Source of the DNA: Hydractinia symbiolongicarpus
Taxonomy: Eukaryota; Cnidaria; Hydrozoa; Anthoathecata; Hydractiniidae
Length of the DNA: 64,000 bases
Direction: 5' to 3'
Assembly: GCF_029227915.1 (NCBI RefSeq)
Contig: NC_079880.1
Coordinates: 22,196,501-22,260,500 of the forward strand
Positions 57,981 through 64,000 of this stretch are shown here, piece after piece; position 1 is the stretch's first letter, and every line of letters begins with the position of its first letter. A model generated the notes under the pieces. It made no database searches, had not been told where the DNA came from, and was given only the letters and a program-made list of their open reading frames with translations. Both the position numbers and the translations under genes were made by a program.

Positions 57981-58059
57981 ATGATAAAATTTTGTTTGGC
58001 TGCTCTCCTGATGACGACTTGGTGGAAAAGTGTAAAGTCACTACACACAAGTGAAATGG
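57981..58059 (+). CDS. Signal-peptide exon of secreted charge-segregated protein
   Basis: The frame from ATG 57981 reads MIKFCLAALLMTTWWKSV, a short basic N-terminus and hydrophobic core, with a likely cleavage after KS. An in-frame ATG 21 bases upstream (57960, GCCATCATGC context) is an alternative start. The exon ends in GAAATGG before a GTAAGA donor at 58060, phase 1, matching the acceptor at 58990. Inferred from phase compatibility only. Confidence 0.6.
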
Positions 58060-58990
58060 GTAAGACTAAAGATATTTTTAACAAATTACTGAAAATATAA
58101 TTACAGTGGAGACTCAGTAACTCGAACCTTAAAGAGACTGCAAGAAAGTTTGACTTATTGATTGCAAAAAAGACAAACTTCTTGTTAACTTAAAGTTAAA
58201 ACCTTGAACCTAGATCTTGCAGCTCTTACAAAAGTTGTTGCTAATATTGCTTTCATGACAAATGTTTATAATATAACTTTTTTTTATGAAAATTCCAAAT
58301 TTTTAGCCTTATTTACGCCGACCAAGGTGACGAAATATTAATGTTAATCTTGTACTCTTTCCTCAGCTGTACAAAGTCTTAAAATAACTGAAGTTATTGC
58401 GCTAATAATTAAATGTGTATTGTGGAACCTTTTATAAGTTCGTTTGTTCGGTTTGTGTATCTGTTTGTACATGAGTATGTATCTATCTATCCTCCAAAAA
58501 TTAATCCCGCTAAGGTAGTCTGTGCTAAGTGATTTTAGTATGAAGCTATTGCTAAAGTGAAATAAAGTAGTAGTCTGTACTTAAGTTTTACAACAGTTAA
58601 TTAACCTCGCTCCCAGGGCTCTGTGTCTCTTCTTTTATGCTGGGATCGGTCATGTATTAAAAGAGAAAAAAAGTGAACCTGGGGTCTAAGTTGAAGGTCA
58701 ATAGCACCACCAAGCATTAAAAATAATATGAATTTAAGGTGAATTGTTAGAAGGTTGGATGAAAAACTATTATTTACAAATATATGAATGTCAGCATAAT
58801 AAAAATTTTGAATTGGATTTGTGGTTAACCTTTTTTGTGGCTGAAAAGATTTCGCGGTTGGGTTACTTAGGCGCGATTTGCGAAAGACACTTTCGCCGAA
58901 AAATAAGGTTAAGTTACCGCAAAAGTTTATTCCCGCGAAATTTCATATACTTAAAATTTGTTTTCTTGACTTTATTTTGGTATTTTTTAG
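58060..58990 (+). other. Intron of the secreted repeat-protein gene
   Basis: Bounded by GTAAGA and TATTTTTTAG. Around 58102 CAGTGGAGACTCAGTAACTCGAACC looks like a pogo/Tigger-type terminus. The open frame that runs through 58744-58990 is probably intronic read-through, because its composition differs sharply from the exon. Confidence 0.5.
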
Positions 58991-60813
58991 TTAATTTCAG
59001 CGATGAGGATTTCGGACTAAGCGATAAGAAGTTGGCAGCATCAATGAACAAAAAATCTCTCTTAAACAATTCCCAAAGCGACAATACCACTCATAATAAA
59101 CATTTTCATCGTTTCAAAAAGAAAACACTTCAAAAGTTTAAAAATAACAACAAACTAGGCAACATTTCTCTCACGGAAGATTCCTCACACCACGACAAGA
59201 AAACCGCACGAGAACTTGTAATACAAGAACCTCCCAAGGTTGAGATAGTTGAACGTCCAGCAGAAATTGAAACAGAGATTGTGAACACGTCACCCGTAGT
59301 TGTCAAGCAACCTTCACCCATTATACAGGCTCCAACAGAAATCATACAGAATCCAACAGCTGTTGTACAGGCACAACCCTCAGTCGTTCAGGCTTCACCA
59401 ACAGTTGTAGAAGCGCCTTCCTCTACAATTGTGCAAGCTCCGTCGCCATTGGTACAAGCTCCTTCAGTAGTAACGCAGGAAGCTGCACCCTTAGTGCAAG
59501 CTCCGCCACCTGTTATTCAAGCGCCTTCAACAGTAACACAAAGCACTGCGCCGTTAGTGCAAGCTCCTCCACCCGTAATTCAAGCGCCTTCAACAGCAAC
59601 ACAGAGCGCTGCGCCATTAGTGCAAGCGCCGCCACCAGTAATTCAAGCACCTTCGACAGTAGCGCAGACATCTCCAGGATTAATACAAACTTCGCATTCC
59701 TCTACAGCACCAAATCAAGCGCAGGTGGGCGCTTATCAGCCATCGAGTCTTCAGCAACCTTACCAATATCCACAATACAATGTTCAAAACAACCAAGATG
59801 GCAATGATGACGACGAAGACGATGAGAGCGGCGAAGAGGCCGATGAGGATGAATATGACGACGACTATCGTAATGGAGATGGTAATGATGATGGTGATAA
59901 CGTAGACGAAAACAACGACGGCGATAATGATGCAGATGGAGATACATCGAATGAGAACGACAATGAGGATTCGAACAGTGATGACAATTCAAACGGTAAC
60001 AATGATTCGAATAATGTTGGAAATGTAAATAGTAATAATGACGGTAGTAACGATGACAACCAAGAAAACGGGAATCAAAATCAACAAACATCTAACAGTA
60101 GTGACAACGAGGACGTAGATAATAACAACAACATAAATGAAGAAATATTAAAGAGAAAACAGAAACAAAAAACAATGCAAGTTAGAAATCAAAAACAGTA
60201 CGAGCACGTGGATCAATCACGCGTAAATAAAAACAAACTATTGTCGAAATTAAACGTAAAAAATATTTATGAAGATCCGAATCCCGGTGACGCATTAACG
60301 GACGAAGAGAACAATAACAAAGGTGATGGTGGAGATAAGAACATATTTGAAGCTGATTTGAATGGGAAAACAACTACAGACTCTTTAAGTACAGAAGTAA
60401 ACATGGGTTTACAAAAGTTGAGGAAGAGGCAAAGCAAAGTTAAGAAGTCTGAACGCAAGCGTCTTCCCGTGTTGAGGGTAATGAAAAAAAATTCGCGCTC
60501 TAAAGATACGAAGATGGCTACAAATGGCGCCAGCAAGCTTGTAAAACCGCACTTAAAGTCGAACTTTATACACAGAAAAAACATTGGCAAAAAAATCGCC
60601 AGTGCTCATAGACTTATTTCAAATTCAATTTCTAAGTTGAAACATTTAAAACAGAAACGAAATCACAGAAACAAAAAACAGAAAAAGGTAGCAAAAGAAA
60701 TTAATGAAGATATCGATAAAGTTTTAAATGAACTTGATGTACCAAACGCAGGAAAGAAACATCGAAATCACAAGTCTAAACAACATCATAAACACAAGAA
60801 ATTTCGCGCGTAA
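58991..60813 (+). CDS. Secreted disordered protein with QAP repeats, acidic block and basic tail
   Basis: The exon follows TTTTTTAG and adds TT to the G of exon 1 (Val), then NFSDEDFGLSDKK; together the exons give a 633-residue protein. About residues 122-263 are Pro/Gln/Ala/Val repeats, including three tandem 20-residue units (60 nt each) with core PLVQAPPPVIQAPST. Residues 294-408 are an Asp/Asn/Glu-rich block (DDDEDDESGEEADEDEYDDD and DN-rich runs). From about 502 to the end the chain is Lys/Arg/His-rich with dibasic sites (RKR, KKSERKR) and ends KQHHKHKKFRA. No cysteine outside the signal peptide and no globular domain. It may be an extracellular matrix, cuticle, adhesive or mineral-associated protein; this is inference from composition only. 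Alternative acceptor at 59000 is out of phase with exon 1. Confidence 0.72.
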
Positions 60814-63297
60814 ATTGCACTAATGAAATCAGTTACCAGACTCTTTTTATACTGCACCTAGAGTTAATGGAAAAAAACTAACAACTATGGCTTTATTTAA
60901 CACTTTTGGAACAGGGTTTACTAGGAGGTTTTCCGACATTGGGTGGAACATATTTTGAAGTAAAAATTAATCCCGGGTCGGACTTCCCCAACCTAGTCCT
61001 CAGCTCTTTTTGTCATTCTGCGCTACTGACAGCTCCAGGTTTGCCTTCCTTTTTTGCGCTATGTCGACACGGTTTAGAAAGAGCTTTGAAAATAAAAAAG
61101 CGTCGTCCTGGGCTATTTGCTTCTCAACTTGCTTCTCAACGGCGCCGCGCATTTTAAAGATCCCGGAGTACAGTTTATTATAAGAACTTTGCATCTTTTC
61201 GTTAGACCTTGCATATTAAGTGTAGAAAATTTTCGGGGCAGAAACTTTTGCAAGTTCTGGTCAAACTTGCTAAAGCTAATATCGTAATTTTTCAACAGCA
61301 TCAAGCTGCGCAAGTTTACGAACGCGAGTCCACGAACAAAATAAATCCCGGTAAGAGTCGTCTATTTTATTTTTGAACACTACGCATTCTGGTTGGAAAT
61401 TTGAAAAAAAATTTTTAGCGTGAACTAACACGGATATAAAATCACTGAATTTTTAACTGCTTTTTTTTATCATTGTTATAATTTTTTGTTAATTTTTATT
61501 TTTATTTTCCGTATCAAAATATTCTTAAACGCGAAATAAAGTTTTTTTTGGCGAAAATGGTCACAACCTCGATTCCAGGGAATAAACAAGCGCTAAGACA
61601 AGAAGTCCTGAGATCGAGGTTGTTTTGGCCAATCTAGTTCATATTTACTACAGCACACCTGAAGTAGCAAGTTGGTAACAAGTTTTTAGCTCCTTTTCTG
61701 CTCTCTAATATGTGGCACCAGTACGAGTATCAGACAGCGAGGAAACTCTAGGGACGAGGTTTGTCCAAATTATGGTAGTTCTACTAATGTCAAGTATTTC
61801 TTACAATACAAATTTGTTCCCACGGCCTTTCTAAATATTTTTAATCGAGACGACGAAAAGCTTGGTAACAGGTTGATGATATAACTGTTCCTATTTTATT
61901 TGTAAATCGCTAACCTCGATTTCACAGCCTGTAGCGTTTTTGATACGAGGTACGCGTTTTATCCTCATAACAAAAACGCTACAGGGATTTAGGTTAATGA
62001 ATCATTCATTTTCGAAGTTAGTGACGTACAAGAAAGTAAAAAAGGGTAGCAGAGTAGTTTATTAAAACACTGTAGGTTAAGTCATACAATCAACATACAT
62101 CGATTCAGAGCTGTATGTGAGCAAAAAGATTTACCGTCTTAGGACACGTCTTTTTTATAGAGAAAGTTCTCTGAACATTTTATTTTATATCCTTAGAATT
62201 CTTTTTTAGTAGGAACCCTGCCAACCTTTTAATACACTTCTTTGATTTTCGCAATATTTTTCTAGTTAGCAGTTAAAAATGCTTAAAATCTGAGGCTCGA
62301 GTGTTTGCGCTAACAATAACCTTCGCATGTATATTATTGCTATTAGGCCTTCGCTTACAGCTTACACGTCGCATTTAAACACAACGCGCGACAGAAATTT
62401 GTTCGCGAGAAAGAATAGTAAGCTAAAAGCAACTCAATTACAACGAAAATAATTAGTTTATAAACTAAATACAAATATAAGGAATTTTGTAATATAACTT
62501 CTTTGTGGTATTTTTTTTAAAAGAATATTTTAGATAATGTCGATAACATTTTCCACTTTTTTTACTGCGCAAATTTAGTGCGCGCGAAAATAAATTTGAA
62601 CAAGCTGCCTTAAGCAAAGAAAAATTGGCGTGTAGATATTTTTTTATACGAAATTTAAATTTCTTAAATTGCTTAAAAAAATGCTTCAAAATTGATAGAA
62701 AATTTGCTTGATGGTTGCTTAACAGAAAATATGAACACTTTCAAGATTAGTAGAATTTCGCTCAAAAATTTTAAATGTTCAACCACATTTGTTTCATACA
62801 ATGCCAGATTTTTAACAGTACCCAAACTAAATAATGATTCGATTCAAAATCAAGAAGAAAGGGACTGTTTAAACTAATCTCTTAGTAAACACAAAAAAAG
62901 CAGAACATTTTCAAATTCAATGTAAGTTCAGTGAATCGTTTTCAAAACCGCAGCCCAAACATACTTTGTTGCCTGTATCTAATATTCACATCGAAGTTGT
63001 CTAGAAATCTGGCAGACGTTAGTACAGTTAATTATGAACTGGGTGCTTATAACAAAAGATTATATTATTGACTAAAGAGAATTTTGTTCAAATCCTTGCA
63101 AGAAGCTCGCGCTTAAAATCAAAGTTGTTTTTAAAAGAATTGATTAATTTGTGCTTAATTTAGCGTGGATATTATTAGCTAAATTTACTTTTAATTCATC
63201 GAATTTTGACAGAAAAAAAAATCCATCGATCTTTGCTTCACGCTAAAATTTCTCCGCTTAAGTTATTAAGATACGGATTAACAACAAAAATGTGTTT
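60814..63297. other. Intergenic sequence between convergent genes
   Basis: 3' flanks of the plus-strand repeat-protein gene and the minus-strand acidic gene. GGTTAGCGATTTACAAAT-like and ACCTCGATTTC words occur, but no gene, RNA or complete element is recognised. Short frames (60906-61157, 62692-62877) are not supported. Confidence 0.4.
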
Positions 63298-63644
63298 TTA
63301 ATTTACATCAAGAGAATCCTTCATGTCAATATCTGTATTTTCTTCATCATTCGTGACATCACCTTCGTCGTCTGCCGGTTTTTCAGCAACGGCATCGATG
63401 TTGCCGTCTTGCTCACCAGAATGAGATACAAGGTCTCTATTTTCCTCTATATCTTCTGAAGTTGCACCGTGCCTACTTATGCTTATCCCCGGGTTAGATG
63501 CAGTCGCTTCTACAACAGTCACACTGGGATTGTCCGTGCCGGGTGTATTTGCGAATTCTGCATCAAGATTTTCACTTTTTGACGATTTCTCATTGACTTT
63601 CTCTTTTTCGACGTTTTGTTTTTCTTCTTCCTTAGTTTCTGTGA
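63298..63644 (-). CDS. Terminal exon of an acidic protein gene (partial)
   Basis: The minus-strand exon begins after CCTGTTTAG at 63645 and reads (V)TETKEEEKQNVEKEK, KSSKSENLDAEFANTPG and VTVVEATASNPG, then an acidic tail (SEDIEENRDLV, DDEGDVTNDEENTDID) to TAA at 63298. It is rich in Glu, Asp, Lys and Asn, without domains, and probably disordered. It opens with TC in phase 1, matching a candidate donor at 63949. The family is not recognised. Confidence 0.6.
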
Positions 63645-63949
63645 CTAAACAGGAAAACAGGATAAAACATTTCGATACTTAAAAAATATATTTAGATCAA
63701 GTGAGAAAGAGAGTGATTTTCCAAACCTAGACGAAGTTGTTACGGGATACAATATACAATCCTGTAAAACAAAATGGTTATTGGAATATATGCTGAATTT
63801 CAAACATCATTCCCAAGGACTTAGGATTTTGGTTAGAACCTAAAGCTCAAACTTGGATCATTCTTGTTGGCGTTAGCATGGCCTACTTTCTTGATTAATT
63901 CTAATTAATTAATTCTCCTGGACCTTAGCGCACCTTTAACATACCTCAC

Positions 63950-64000
63950 CCGTCCTACACATATGCCCAAGCAGAACTTTCATGGCTTTCGGTTGCGGAG
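63950..64000 (-). CDS. Candidate upstream exon of the acidic protein gene (cut by window edge)
   Basis: The minus-strand frame reads PQPKAMKVLLGHMCRT and ends one base into a codon at ACGG before a GTGAGG donor (63949-63944). The leftover G plus TC at 63644 gives Val, so the junction is in frame. An intermediate exon cannot be excluded. Confidence 0.35.

Noticed and set aside
58744-58990. N-terminal extension of the secreted repeat protein
   Set aside because: The frame is open by chance: composition changes abruptly at the TATTTTTTAG acceptor and a phase-matched signal exon exists upstream.
59702-60091. 129-codon minus-strand ORF rich in His, Arg and Leu
   Set aside because: It is the antisense of the Asp/Asn-coding repeat; such frames are compositional shadows.

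Overview
The window looks like a piece of an animal nuclear genome, most likely cnidarian and possibly hydrozoan. This is inferred from AT-rich intron-bearing genes, a secreted PAN/EGF/F-type-lectin gene, and a dense mix of LINE, Penelope-like, Helitron, Tigger, piggyBac-like and tRNA-derived SINE debris. No species call can be made from sequence alone.

The dominant structure is a direct tandem segmental duplication. Unit 1 (about 637-19408) and unit 2 (about 19700-36655) are separated by about 290 bases of unshared sequence. Each unit carries, in order: a cluster of a dispersed foldback/GTAAGTAAGT repeat family; an antisense LINE endonuclease remnant preceded by a conserved 45-codon signal-peptide-like ORF; an antisense tRNA-derived SINE; a plus-strand gene for a secreted PAN/apple + EGF-like + F-type lectin protein; an AGGTTACCTCCCG-type inverted-repeat element; a 1.1 kb inverted-repeat element with a broken Ulp1/C48 protease; and a degenerate multicopy gene interrupted by a piggyBac-like MITE. 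The units differ by point changes and by copy-specific insertions and deletions (a LINE 3' end and a SINE-like block only in unit 1, complementary losses of the two piggyBac-like ends), so this is an old duplication rather than a repeated assembly.

The lectin gene has the most striking feature: a 6-nt microexon, identical in both units, that fits the splice phases and encodes Lys-Cys, adding the sixth cysteine of the EGF-like module.

From 36.7 to 57 kb the window is mostly mobile elements: a Tigger/pogo transposase pseudogene split by a SINE, a second tRNA-derived SINE family, an intact 270-aa multi-pass membrane protein gene (minus strand), a broken multi-pass membrane gene, a degenerate tandem array ending in a perfect 16-bp hairpin, two Helitron-like elements abutting head to tail, and a foldback Penelope-like element with two hammerhead-like motifs and a palindrome at its inversion point.

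From 57 kb to the end the window holds host-type genes: a two-exon gene for a secreted, disordered, charge-segregated 633-aa protein; a possible 81-aa secreted peptide; and the acidic terminal exon of a minus-strand gene that runs off the right edge. All exon models are read by eye from splice signals and phases, and no transcript data were available.
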